From positions 16,514-80,513 of the forward strand of contig JBCBDU010000012.1 in the NCBI GenBank assembly GCA_038529355.1: a stretch of DNA of 64,000 nucleotides, given 5' to 3'. Each line of letters begins with the position of its first letter. The stretch's first letter is position 1. This stretch comes from CALBPI01 sp038529355 (GTDB taxonomy: Bacteria > Pseudomonadota > Gammaproteobacteria > Steroidobacterales > Woeseiaceae). This document shows positions 53,128-61,495 of the stretch, one piece after another. The position numbers and the translations under genes were made by a program. The notes beneath the pieces were generated by a model, which saw only the letters and a list, made by a program, of their open reading frames with translations, searched no databases and had not been told where the DNA came from.

Positions 53128-54083
53128 GTGTTTTCCGTTGTGTTGTCAGGTACCGCGAGCACGCTCATGCCTGGCATGATGCTGTCGGGCAGCGTGCCTT
53201 GTGGCTTGGCCAGTGCCTCGAAGTAGCCGCTTTCGCTCCAATCCTGTTTCTCGATGGCCTGATTGGAGCGCCACTCAAGCACCGCGTCGAACGGTTCGAT
53301 GCCTTGCGCGTCCGCAGCGATGCGCAGCGGTTGACCGATCTGCAGCTTCAAATAGTCGGCTTCATGAATCCAGAGCCGGATCTGTAGGTCCTCGCGGCTG
53401 GCGACCGAGGCGATTTCCAGACCGCCGTACAGCGTGTCCCCCGGAAAAATCTTGCGCCCGGTAAACCGGTTCTCGCCGTAAATCATGAAACCGGCTTTCT
53501 CGGCATAGATCTGTGTGGCGGCCAACGCATCGGTAATGCGTTTGAATTCCAGCTCCGCCTGCTCGGTTTCCAGTTGTGCCTGAGCGCGGGTGTCTTTCAG
53601 TTCGGCGCGCAGGTTCTCCAGTTCGCGGCGCGCACGTTGCAAGGTTTTTTGTGCGGTCGCATAGGTAAGCTGATAGCGTTCATAGTCCAACCGCGGAATG
53701 TTATCGACCGGAATGCCGGCGTCCAGCTCGGCCAGTCGCACCGCCGATTCGGCGCTGGCCAGTGCCTGCTCGGCGTCCAGTACTTCGAGTCGTTTTTCGT
53801 CGATGCTGCGTGTGGCCGTGAACTGCTGCTTCTCCATATCGGTGCGTGCCTTTTCTTCTTCGGCAATCAGCGAGCCCGGGTCAAGCCGGACGATCAGATC
53901 ACCGACCGCGACACGACTGCCTTCCGGTGCCATCCATTCGATGCGCCGCTGCCATGCGCCGGGCAGAGAAGGCATTTCGACCGTTTGCGCTTGTACATCG
54001 GCAACCACGCCGGTCAACAACGGCGTGGCGAGCACGTTTGGCGCGCAATTTATTAGTGCCAGACTAATGAGTACGCGTTTCAT
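53124..54083 (-). CDS. HlyD-family efflux adaptor (first of three)
   Basis: 319 residues from the ATG at 54083 (MKRVLISLALINCAPNVLA, signal peptide); a longer frame starts at 54128. Lipoyl half RRIEWMAPEGSRVAVGDLIVRLDPGSL, coiled hairpin (about 70-170), then MIYGENRFTGRKIFPGDTLYGGLEIASV and LRIAADAQGIEPFDAVLEWRSN. It is the shortest of the three, without the long C-terminal domain. Its start lies inside the ATPase gene end (20-bp overlap). Confidence 0.82.
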   Translation of the reverse strand: MKRVLISLALINCAPNVLATPLLTGVVADVQAQTVEMPSLPGAWQRRIEWMAPEGSRVAVGDLIVRLDPGSLIAEEEKARTDMEKQQFTATRSIDEKRLEVLDAEQALASAESAVRLAELDAGIPVDNIPRLDYERYQLTYATAQKTLQRARRELENLRAELKDTRAQAQLETEQAELEFKRITDALAATQIYAEKAGFMIYGENRFTGRKIFPGDTLYGGLEIASVASREDLQIRLWIHEADYLKLQIGQPLRIAADAQGIEPFDAVLEWRSNQAIEKQDWSESGYFEALAKPQGTLPDSIMPGMSVLAVPDNTTENT

Positions 54084-54744
54084 CACGTTCGATCTTTCCG
54101 TCGCGCATGTAAATGACACGTTTCGCATAAGCTGCGATTTCCTCTTCGTGGGTGACCATCAGGATCGTCTGGCCGCTGTTATTGAGCTCGCTGAACAACG
54201 ACATGATCTCATCGGAGGTTCTACTGTCCAGATTACCGGTAGGTTCATCGGCGAGCAGCAGCGGTGGTCGGTTGACCAACGCACGCGCAATGGCCACGCG
54301 CTGGCGCTGGCCACCGGAGAGCTGGTTCGGCCGGTGGTCCATGCGATCGCCGAGACCCAGTTGCCGCAGCATTGCCTCAGCGGCATCGCGCGCGCCGCTG
54401 GTGTCGCCGCGCCGGTAGCGGTAGGGCAGCAGTGTATTGTCGAGCGCGCTCATGCGCGGCAGCAGGTGGAAGCTTTGGAACACGAAGCCGATGTGCTCAT
54501 TGCGAATCTGCGATAGGGCTTCGTCATCAAGGCTTGCGATGGCCTGATCGAGCAGCAGGTAGTCGCCTCCATCCGGTGTATCCAGGCAGCCGAGGATGTT
54601 CATCAGCGTCGATTTGCCGGAGCCCGACGGCCCCATCACGGCTACGAAGTCACCCTCGTTGATGCTCAGGTCGACCTCATCCAGCGCTCGTACTTGGGTG
54701 TCACCAACCTGGAAGCGGCGAACCAGTTTGCGGGTTGAGATCAT
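54064..54744 (-). CDS. ABC transporter ATPase (MacB/LolD type)
   Basis: 226 residues. Walker A GPSGSGKST (about 38-46), Q-loop VFQSFHLLPRMSALDN, signature LSGGQRQRVAIARAL, Walker B LLLADEPTGNLDSRTSDEI and His in MVTHEEE. The H-loop, D-loop and length fit the MacB/LolD/FtsE ATPases that drive type VII exporters. It powers the permease encoded at the end of the operon. First gene after tonB in transcription order. Confidence 0.93.
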   Translation of the reverse strand: MISTRKLVRRFQVGDTQVRALDEVDLSINEGDFVAVMGPSGSGKSTLMNILGCLDTPDGGDYLLLDQAIASLDDEALSQIRNEHIGFVFQSFHLLPRMSALDNTLLPYRYRRGDTSGARDAAEAMLRQLGLGDRMDHRPNQLSGGQRQRVAIARALVNRPPLLLADEPTGNLDSRTSDEIMSLFSELNNSGQTILMVTHEEEIAAYAKRVIYMRDGKIERDETRTH

Positions 54745-54849
54745 TCGGCGGCTTTCCGGGGCAGGTGTAAAAGAGCGGTCGAGTTACAGTCTACACTTCG
54801 CGGCGCAATCGGTTTCGGATGCAGCCACGCGCCCCGCAAAGCCGGCGGA

Positions 54850-55461
54850 TCAGCGCTCGATGCTGAAGGTGAACTGCTTTTGCAGACCCGGTGTGGCGAT
54901 CGGCTGGCCATCGACGACACGCGGTTGGTAGCGAAACCGTTGTATGGCGTCAACGGCTGCTTTCTCGAAGCCGCCATGCGTGCTCGACACGACGCGCGCG
55001 TTTGCAACCCGACCAGCGGCGTTGACGTCGTAGGCCACGACAACGCTGCCCTCGACGCCACGTGCCATCATTGAGCGCGGGTAGATCGGCTGGACAGGCA
55101 TGACCTCAATGGCCGGGCCGTCGTCGGTGCCGGCTGGGCCTATCTCAATGTTCGGGCGCGGGTCGAAATCGCCATAGTCTGGGCCGGTGCCCACCAGCAC
55201 GAAAGGATCATTGGTCGCCCAATCGTCGACGCCGCCATCAGAAACCTGGGTGGGCGGCGGTGGCATCGGCGGTGGTGGTGCTTTCGGTTTTTCTATCTGT
55301 GGGGGTGGTGCCGGTGGCTTGGGCACGCTGACAAACGGGTCGAGCCGGTGTTGGGTCGGCAGCGGGGCTGCGACACTGTTCTTGATCAGTGCAGTCATTG
55401 CCACCAGCAGTGCCGCGGTGATGGTGGCGGCACAGCTTGCGAGTGCGAAGGGACGAAACAT
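54850..55461 (-). CDS. TonB-family energy-transducer protein
   Basis: 203 residues. One N-terminal membrane helix (LASCAATITAALLVAMTALI), a proline-rich spacer (PPAPPPQIEKPKAPPPPMPPPPTQ) and a C-terminal TonB domain (about 120-203) with YPRSMMARGVEGSVVVAYDVNAAGRV, FEKAAVDAIQRFRYQP and FTFSIER. No ExbB or ExbD genes follow. It is the first gene read from the PadR promoter region, before the ABC operon (105-bp gap), so it may be co-regulated or act with the efflux system. TonB normally couples the inner-membrane proton gradient to outer-membrane receptors. Confidence 0.85.
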   Translation of the reverse strand: MFRPFALASCAATITAALLVAMTALIKNSVAAPLPTQHRLDPFVSVPKPPAPPPQIEKPKAPPPPMPPPPTQVSDGGVDDWATNDPFVLVGTGPDYGDFDPRPNIEIGPAGTDDGPAIEVMPVQPIYPRSMMARGVEGSVVVAYDVNAAGRVANARVVSSTHGGFEKAAVDAIQRFRYQPRVVDGQPIATPGLQKQFTFSIER

Positions 55462-55473
55462 TGGGCTTACCTC

Positions 55474-55494
55474 TTACCTTTAAGTACGAGGTAA
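55474..55494. promoter_or_regulatory. PadR-type operator 1, TTACCT-N9-AGGTAA
   Basis: Perfect 6-bp inverted arms around nine bases, 12 bp before the tonB start. One of three equal sites with starts 29 bp apart. Confidence 0.75.
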
Positions 55495-55502
55495 AAGCAT
55501 AG

Positions 55503-55523
55503 TTACCTTGAACTAAAAGGTAA
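55503..55523. promoter_or_regulatory. PadR-type operator 2, TTACCT-N9-AGGTAA
   Basis: Second perfect copy, starting 29 bp after operator 1. Confidence 0.75.
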
Positions 55524-55531
55524 ATATTGAT

Positions 55532-55552
55532 TTACCTATTTATTCGAGGTAT
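55532..55552. promoter_or_regulatory. PadR-type operator 3, TTACCT-N9-AGGTAT
   Basis: Third copy, 29 bp after operator 2, with one changed end base; 9 bp before the padR start. Confidence 0.7.
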
Positions 55553-55561
55553 GTTTTGGTA

Positions 55562-55894
55562 ATGCCCAAAACCAATCCTCCTTTCATGACCGGTGTGCCC
55601 GAATTGCTGTTGCTGCGCTTGCTGGCGAATGGCCAGATGTACGGGTATCAGCTGGTGCGCCAGGTGCAATTGGTCACCGACAACGCCATTAGCCTCGGCG
55701 AAGGCGTGATCTATCCGATGTTGCATGGCCTGGAAAAGGCGGGGCATCTGCATGCCGAGCGCAAACAGGTGGGTGCCCGTTCACGGGTGTATTACGAGTG
55801 CACGCCAAAGGGCAGGAAACGCCTGGCCGCACTCGAAGGCGAGTGGCGGCGTATCAGCGATGCGCTGGCGGCGTCAGCGGCGGTGGCATCATGA
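55562..55894 (+). CDS. PadR-family transcriptional regulator
   Basis: 110 residues from ATG 55562 (MPKTNPPFMTGVPELLLLRLL); TTG 55556 is possible. The winged helix is LLLRLLANGQMYGYQLVRQVQ, GEGVIYPMLHGLEKAGHLHAERKQ, YYECTPKGRKRLAAL, the classic PadR pattern; a C-terminal helix gives the dimer. It lies beside three palindromic sites and divergent from tonB and the ABC operon, so it is the likely repressor of both. Its stop overlaps the next gene (ATGA). Confidence 0.92.
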   Translation: MPKTNPPFMTGVPELLLLRLLANGQMYGYQLVRQVQLVTDNAISLGEGVIYPMLHGLEKAGHLHAERKQVGARSRVYYECTPKGRKRLAALEGEWRRISDALAASAAVAS

Positions 55895-56232
55895 CGTTGC
55901 CGGATGAAAGGCAGCTTATCGCGGTGCTGCGCAGACAGGGCATGCCCGAGGCGCAGGCGCAGCGCATGGCAGGTGAATGGCTCGACCACTGTGACGACAT
56001 CCGCGAAGAAGGTGGCGCAACCCCTGATCCGGCGCAGTTACTGGGCATCATGGGCTCGCTTGAGGAGCTCGCCGATGCCGCGCGCCTCTATCTGCCGACG
56101 CAAACCTCTGCCAGCATTGTGGCAACATCCGGAGCCGTCGCGCTGGTTGGTCGCTGGACTGGCGCGTGCACAGGCGGTTTGCTGGCAACGGTCGTTCTGT
56201 TCGCAGCACTGAGTCACGCGATCGCTATTTAG
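55891..56232 (+). CDS. Small PadR-linked membrane protein (DUF1700/HAAS-like)
   Basis: 113 residues from ATG 55891. The helical N-terminus (LIAVLRRQGMPEAQAQRMAGEWLDHCDDIREEGG, LGIMGSLEELADAARLYL) is followed by two short hydrophobic stretches (TSGAVALVGRWTGACTGGLLATVVLFAALSHAIAI). This design (helical head plus membrane tail) is like the HAAS/DUF1700 proteins that often sit next to PadR regulators and are thought to sense envelope stress and tune the regulator. Coupled to padR by 4 bp. Confidence 0.68.
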   Translation: MTLPDERQLIAVLRRQGMPEAQAQRMAGEWLDHCDDIREEGGATPDPAQLLGIMGSLEELADAARLYLPTQTSASIVATSGAVALVGRWTGACTGGLLATVVLFAALSHAIAI

Positions 56233-56449
56233 AGCGGCGAGACCAAGGCGCGGTCAACCCCCTGCGACAATAGCTGTTCCACTACGTCTCGAGCAGATCT
56301 GGGTGTCACGCAAGAAACCGCTCACCGGGACGTTTCTGCTCCTACCATTCCATTCTCAGCCACCGTCAGATTTGCATCCGGCTCAGCGACCGAGCTTGTC
56401 GCTGCCGACAGTCAGCCCCTTTGCCCCGGGTCGACATAAAATTGTCATA

Positions 56450-56477
56450 TAACTATACAGAACGTTCTGTATAGTTA
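56450..56477. promoter_or_regulatory. 28-bp perfect palindrome, TetR-type operator
   Basis: TAACTATACAGAAC (56450-56463) is followed by its exact complement GTTCTGTATAGTTA (56464-56477). The ATG of the TetR gene starts 4 bp later, so a bound repressor would block its own gene and the RND operon. Close to operators of RND-controlling TetR regulators in general form. Confidence 0.88.
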
Positions 56478-56481
56478 CCGG

Positions 56482-57069
56482 ATGGGCAGGAAACCGGTCG
56501 CAAAACAAAAGGTGCTCGATGCGGCGCGCGAAATCGTGCTGCAGCAAGGCGCCGGCGGGCTAACTTTCGATTCGTTGGCACACACAAGCGGCGTGACCCG
56601 CGGTGGCATCACCTACCACTTTGCGACCAAGGCCGATTTGCTGCGCGAGCTGATCGTCGAAGATCTGCGTCACTGGCAGCAGATCGAACAAGACAACCGC
56701 CCAACCGACCTGCCTGATGATGTGGCCGACCTGATTGCCTATTTGCGTATGCACACCGCTCAGGATGCGGAGCGTCAGGATTTTGTGGCCGGCATGATGA
56801 GCGCTGTTGCGCATGACCGCAGCGTGTTGGAGCCAGCCCGCGAATTTCACAACGCTCGCTATGCCGATGTGCAATGCACTGAGCGAACGCTGCATCTGCA
56901 GTTGCTGCGTATGGCTGCATTCGGCATTTTCTGGGCAGATTTTTTTGATTGCCCACAACTGCCCGACGAACTGCGTAACGCGTTGGTTGAGCTGCTCGAA
57001 ACCAAAGCGATGTATTGGTCGCAGTCACCAGACGACTGCGATGGCGTCGCCAAAAAGGATTTGTCATGA
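56482..57069 (+). CDS. TetR-family repressor of the downstream RND pump
   Basis: 195 residues from ATG 56482. The N-terminal helix-turn-helix is GGLTFDSLAHTSGVTRGGITYHFATKADLLRELI (about 23-57). The C-terminal domain has a conserved hydrophobic pocket (LRMAAFGIFWADFFDCPQLPDELRNALVELLE). Its stop overlaps the adaptor start (ATGA), so repressor and pump are one operon. A 28-bp palindrome sits 4 bp before its start, so it is autoregulated. Ligand unknown, probably the pump substrates. Confidence 0.92.
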   Translation: MGRKPVAKQKVLDAAREIVLQQGAGGLTFDSLAHTSGVTRGGITYHFATKADLLRELIVEDLRHWQQIEQDNRPTDLPDDVADLIAYLRMHTAQDAERQDFVAGMMSAVAHDRSVLEPAREFHNARYADVQCTERTLHLQLLRMAAFGIFWADFFDCPQLPDELRNALVELLETKAMYWSQSPDDCDGVAKKDLS

Positions 57070-58262
57070 GGTCTACCTCAGTGATCACTCGCTTCTCAGC
57101 ACGTGTAAGTGCTGTCGCTCTTACCGTTTTGCTTACTGCCTGTGGTGGCGGAGGTCCCGGTGACATGCAAATGCCGCCACCGGACGTCGGCGTCGCCGAA
57201 GTTATCGTGCGCAACGTCACTGATTGGGATGAATTCAGTGGCCGCATCGAGGCCGTCAACAGCGTCGAGATCCGGCCGCGCGTCACCGGCTATCTTGCCG
57301 AAGTCCATTTCGACGAAGGTACCGTTGTCGCAGCCGGCGATCTGTTGTTCACGATCGATCAGCGCGAATACCGCGCAGCCTTGCAGGTGGCAGAGGCTGG
57401 TGTCGCGCGCGCGAAGACGCGTGTCGCACTGGCCGAGCAGGAGGTCGCGCGTGGCGATCAACTATTGGCGGCAAAAGCGCTGTCCGCCGAGGAAATGGAT
57501 CGCCGCAACGGCGAATTGCTGCAGGCCAAAGCTGATCTTGCCAGCACGCAAGCAGAGCGTCAGCGCGCTGCATTGAACCTTGAGTTTACGCAGCTACGGG
57601 CGCCAATCGACGGTCGCGTCGGTGAGGCAATGGTGCGCGTCGGCAATCTCGTCAATCCCGGCGATACGCTGCTAACCTCGGTCGTGTCGATCGACCCGAT
57701 CCATGTGGTGTTCGAAGGCGACGAGAGAATCTATCTGAAGTACCAGGCGCAGGCGCGGGCGGGCGAGCGACCCAGCTCGCGCAATGCACCGAACCCGGTG
57801 CGCGTAGGTCTTGCCGGCGACAACTCGTACCCGTATCAGGGCGAAATGGATTTCGTCGATAACCAGATCAATCCGGCTACCGGCACTATTCAGGGTCGCG
57901 CATTATTACCGAACGCGGACGGTTTCCTGATTCCCGGCTTGTTCGCGCGCGTGCGCTTGTTGGGCAGCGGCGAGTACGAAGCGGTGCTGATTGACGATGT
58001 TGCGGTACTGACGGATCAGGATCGCAAATATGTTTACGTTGTAGACGCCGAGAACCGCGCGCAGCGGCGCGACATCGTCCTGGGGCGCTCGATTGATGGC
58101 TTGCGGGTTGTTGACAAAGGGCTTGCCGCTGGCGACAAAATTATCGTGAATGGCGTGCGTAAAATTTTCTTTCCCGGTGCGCCGGTGAAGCCAACGATGG
58201 TGCCGATGGATTCGGCGGCAGACGAGCCGGCAAATCCAGCGGCCACGCCTGACGCGCCATGA
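57066..58262 (+). CDS. RND efflux periplasmic adaptor, lipoprotein
   Basis: 398 residues from ATG 57066 (MRSTSVITRFSARVSAVALTVLLTACGG; lipobox LLTAC). Order: SVEIRPRVTGYLAEVHFDEGTVVAAGDLLFTID, coiled hairpin (about 85-150), QLRAPIDGRVGEAMVRVGNLVNPGD, barrel, then DNQINPATGTIQGRALLPNADGFLIPGLFARVRL and the ending with VLTDQDRKYVYVVDAENRAQRRDIVLG. Full MexA/AcrA length. Overlaps the pump gene by 4 bp. Confidence 0.92.
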   Translation: MRSTSVITRFSARVSAVALTVLLTACGGGGPGDMQMPPPDVGVAEVIVRNVTDWDEFSGRIEAVNSVEIRPRVTGYLAEVHFDEGTVVAAGDLLFTIDQREYRAALQVAEAGVARAKTRVALAEQEVARGDQLLAAKALSAEEMDRRNGELLQAKADLASTQAERQRAALNLEFTQLRAPIDGRVGEAMVRVGNLVNPGDTLLTSVVSIDPIHVVFEGDERIYLKYQAQARAGERPSSRNAPNPVRVGLAGDNSYPYQGEMDFVDNQINPATGTIQGRALLPNADGFLIPGLFARVRLLGSGEYEAVLIDDVAVLTDQDRKYVYVVDAENRAQRRDIVLGRSIDGLRVVDKGLAAGDKIIVNGVRKIFFPGAPVKPTMVPMDSAADEPANPAATPDAP

Positions 58263-61200
58263 ATATTGCGCGCAGTTTTATCGATCGGCCGATTTTCGCG
58301 GCCGTGCTGTCGTTGTTCATCCTGATCTGCGGCGCTATTGCGATTCCGAATTTGCCGATCAGCGAATACCCGGATGTCGTGCCGCCGACGATTCAGGTGA
58401 CGGCGCGCTACCCCGGCGCTAATCCGCAGACGATTTCCGAGACTGTTGCCGCGCCGCTCGAGGAGGCGATCAACGGCGCGGAGAACATGATTTACATGAA
58501 GTCGGTTGCAAGCTCCGATGGCGTGTTGTCGCTGCAGATTACGTTCGCCAGCGGCACCGACATCGACCTGGCGCAAGTTCAGGTGCAAAACCGCGTCGCG
58601 CAAGCGCTGCCCCGTCTGCCGCAGGCGGTACGTGACCTTGGCGTGGCGACCGCAAAAGCATCGCCGACGCTGACGATGGTTGTGCATGTGACGTCGCCGG
58701 ACGGCACCTACGACGGCGAGTACCTGTCCAATTACGTCAATCTGAACATCACTGACGAAATCAACCGTCTGCCCGGCGTTGGCTCGTCCGTCGTGTTTGG
58801 CGCCGGTCTGTATTCGATGCGCGTGTGGCTCGATCCGGAACGCGTCGCCGCGCGCGAACTGACCGCCGGCGACATTGTCAACGCGATTCGCGAACAAAAC
58901 GTTCAGGTCTCAGCCGGCATCATTGGCGGACCGCCGCAGCCCGATAGTCCGGTGCAATTATCGATCAGCGCTGACGGTCGCCTTAAAACCGCTCAGGAGT
59001 TCGGCGACATCGTGCTAAAAGCTGGTGATCCCGGAGCAGTGACGACCCTGAAAGATGTCGCGCGCATTGAGCTGGGCGCCGACACCTATTCGCTTCGTTC
59101 ATTGCTGAACAACGAGACGGCCACAGCAATTCCGATCTTTGAATCACCGGGCGCCAACTCCATCGCGTTGTCCGATGCTGTGCGCAGCAAGATGGCTGAG
59201 CTGGCAGAGCGTTTCCCGCCGGGCATGGATTGGCAGGTGGCCTACGATCCGACCGTGTTCGTTCGTGAGTCGATCGAATCGGTGATCACGACGTTGCTTG
59301 AAGCTGTGCTGTTGGTCGTGTTGGTTGTTGTTATTTTTCTGCAGACCTGGCGTGCATCAATCATTCCATTGCTGGCGGTACCCGTCTCGATCGTTGGCAC
59401 GTTTGCTGTGCTGTTGTTGCTCGGTTTTACGATTAACGTGCTGACCTTGTTCGGGTTGGTGGTTGCGATCGGGATTGTCGTCGACGATGCCATCGTCGTG
59501 GTTGAAAACGTCGAACGCCATATTGAAATGGGCAAGTCGCCGCTCGAAGCCTCGCATGCGGCGATGCAGGAAGTATCCGGGCCGATCGTGGCAATCTCGC
59601 TGGTGTTGGCCGCTGTGTTCGTGCCGTTAGCATTCATGACTGGTGTGACGGGTGAGTTCTACCGACAGTTCGCCGTGACCATTTCTGCCGCCGTGCTGAT
59701 CTCGGGTTTCAACTCACTGACGCTGTCGCCGGCGCTGGCTGCCGTTTTGCTCAAGCCGGCCGACGCGCCGCAGCAACGTGCTGGTCGCTTCATTGAGTTG
59801 TTGCTGGGGTGGGTGTTTCGCCCGTTCAATCGGGTCTTCGAGCGTGGCGCCAAAAGTTACGCGACGCGCGTCGAGCGCTACATCCATCGCTCCAAACGCA
59901 TGCTGGTGATCTATGGTCTGTTGATGGTCGTTGCCGTGTTTGCGTTCCGCGCAGTGCCGGGCGGGTTCATTCCACAGCAAGACAAGCAATACCTGTTCGC
60001 GGTTGCGCTGTTGCCGGAAGGCGCTAGCATCGATCGCACCGAAGACATGCTGCGCGAGATGGCCGACATTGCGCTCGCGACACCAGGTATCGAGGCGACG
60101 GTGGCGTTCCCGGGGCTGAACGGCGTGCACTTTGTGAATACGCCCAACATCGGCACGATGTTCATTGGCATTGAGCCTGCCGGTGAGCGAGCGCTCAGTG
60201 CGGTAGAGCTGGCGAATCGCTTGTCCGGTGCCTACAGCGGTCTCGAAGAAGGTCTGGCGTTCGCACTGATGCCGCCACCGGTGCTCGGGCTCGGCAACGC
60301 TGCCGGTGTCGAGATGTATGTGCAGGATCGCGCCGGTCTGGGCTTTGGTGATCTGAATCAGAACGTGCAGGCACTCAGTGGTGCCTTGCGCGGCACGCCC
60401 GGATTCGACCCGTTTTCGATTTTGAGCTCGTTCCAGGCCAACGTGCCGCAACTCAAGGCGAACATTGATCGTCGCAAGGTCAAAGAGCAAAACCTGAATC
60501 TGACGGATGTGTTTTTCGCACTGCAGGCCTATCTCGGTTCGGTCTACGTCAACGATTTCAATTTGTTCGGGCGCACCTACGGCGTCTATGTTCAGGCGGA
60601 TGCGCAGTTCCGAGATCAGATCGACGACGTGGCACGCATCAAGGTGCGGGACGCCGCGGGTCGCATGATTCCGATTTCGAGTGTGCTCGAGATGCAGCGC
60701 ACGTTCGGTCCCGATCCGGTGATTCGCTACAACGGCTATCCTGCGGCCGACCTTGCGGCGGGAATCAATCCGGCTGAGATGTCATCTGCCGAAGCATTAA
60801 ATGTCGTCAGCGCGCTCGCCGGTCAGGTGTTGCCGCGTGGCATGACGGTGGAGTGGACCGGTCTGACCTATCAGGAAGCGACGCAAGGCAATACGGCGCT
60901 GTTGGTCTTCCCGCTCTGCATACTTTTTGTGTACCTGATTCTTGCTGCGTTGTACGAGAGCTGGTTGCTGCCCTTGTCGGTCATTCTGATTGTGCCGCTG
61001 TGCTTGCTGTCGTCGATTGGTGGTATCTGGCTGCTGAATCAGGCGGTCGGATTAATGTTCGGCGTGCAATTGGGTCTGGAGATGATTCCGCCACCGCCGC
61101 TATCGGTGCCGCCGACGTTTCTCGACAACAACATCTTCACGCAAATTGGCCTGGTGGTCCTGATGGGGCTTGCGTGCAAGAACGCGATCCTGATCGTCGA

Positions 61201-61495
61201 GTTCGCTCGCGAGCTGGAGCGCGAGGGGCGCGATATTGTCACCGCAGCAATCGAAGCGTCACGCATTCGCTTACGGCCGATCCTGATGACCAGTTTCGCC
61301 TTCATCGCCGGTGTGCTGCCACTTGTTTTTGCCAGCGGTGCAGGTAGCGAAATCCGTCATGTCATGGGTGTGGCTGTGTTCTTCGGCATGTTGGGCGTCA
61401 CGTTCTTCGGGCTCATTTTCACGCCGGTGCTCTATGTATTGGTGCGGCGATGGGCGACCCGCAGCGAGCGACGGGAGCAAGTTGATGTTGCGTAA
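58259..61495 (+). CDS. RND efflux pump, inner-membrane subunit (HAE1 family)
   Basis: 1078 residues. Helix 1 FIDRPIFAAVLSLFILICGAIAIPNLPISEYPDVVPP; helix 4 with VVAIGIVVDDAIVVVENVERH, the paired Asp of the proton relay; the porter and docking domains; helix 10-12 region with GLACKNAILIVEFARELEREGRD. Longer than the first pump by 36 residues, mainly near 960-990 (GVQLGLEMIPPPPLSVPP loop). Belongs to the MexF/AcrD-like multidrug branch by motif order. The three-gene operon 57066-62870 with its TetR is a complete tripartite pump. Confidence 0.94.
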   Translation: MNIARSFIDRPIFAAVLSLFILICGAIAIPNLPISEYPDVVPPTIQVTARYPGANPQTISETVAAPLEEAINGAENMIYMKSVASSDGVLSLQITFASGTDIDLAQVQVQNRVAQALPRLPQAVRDLGVATAKASPTLTMVVHVTSPDGTYDGEYLSNYVNLNITDEINRLPGVGSSVVFGAGLYSMRVWLDPERVAARELTAGDIVNAIREQNVQVSAGIIGGPPQPDSPVQLSISADGRLKTAQEFGDIVLKAGDPGAVTTLKDVARIELGADTYSLRSLLNNETATAIPIFESPGANSIALSDAVRSKMAELAERFPPGMDWQVAYDPTVFVRESIESVITTLLEAVLLVVLVVVIFLQTWRASIIPLLAVPVSIVGTFAVLLLLGFTINVLTLFGLVVAIGIVVDDAIVVVENVERHIEMGKSPLEASHAAMQEVSGPIVAISLVLAAVFVPLAFMTGVTGEFYRQFAVTISAAVLISGFNSLTLSPALAAVLLKPADAPQQRAGRFIELLLGWVFRPFNRVFERGAKSYATRVERYIHRSKRMLVIYGLLMVVAVFAFRAVPGGFIPQQDKQYLFAVALLPEGASIDRTEDMLREMADIALATPGIEATVAFPGLNGVHFVNTPNIGTMFIGIEPAGERALSAVELANRLSGAYSGLEEGLAFALMPPPVLGLGNAAGVEMYVQDRAGLGFGDLNQNVQALSGALRGTPGFDPFSILSSFQANVPQLKANIDRRKVKEQNLNLTDVFFALQAYLGSVYVNDFNLFGRTYGVYVQADAQFRDQIDDVARIKVRDAAGRMIPISSVLEMQRTFGPDPVIRYNGYPAADLAAGINPAEMSSAEALNVVSALAGQVLPRGMTVEWTGLTYQEATQGNTALLVFPLCILFVYLILAALYESWLLPLSVILIVPLCLLSSIGGIWLLNQAVGLMFGVQLGLEMIPPPPLSVPPTFLDNNIFTQIGLVVLMGLACKNAILIVEFARELEREGRDIVTAAIEASRIRLRPILMTSFAFIAGVLPLVFASGAGSEIRHVMGVAVFFGMLGVTFFGLIFTPVLYVLVRRWATRSERREQVDVA

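Noticed and set aside
58034..58897. 287-codon frame opposite the RND adaptor and pump
   Set aside because: Antisense shadow; composition follows the opposite-strand codons.
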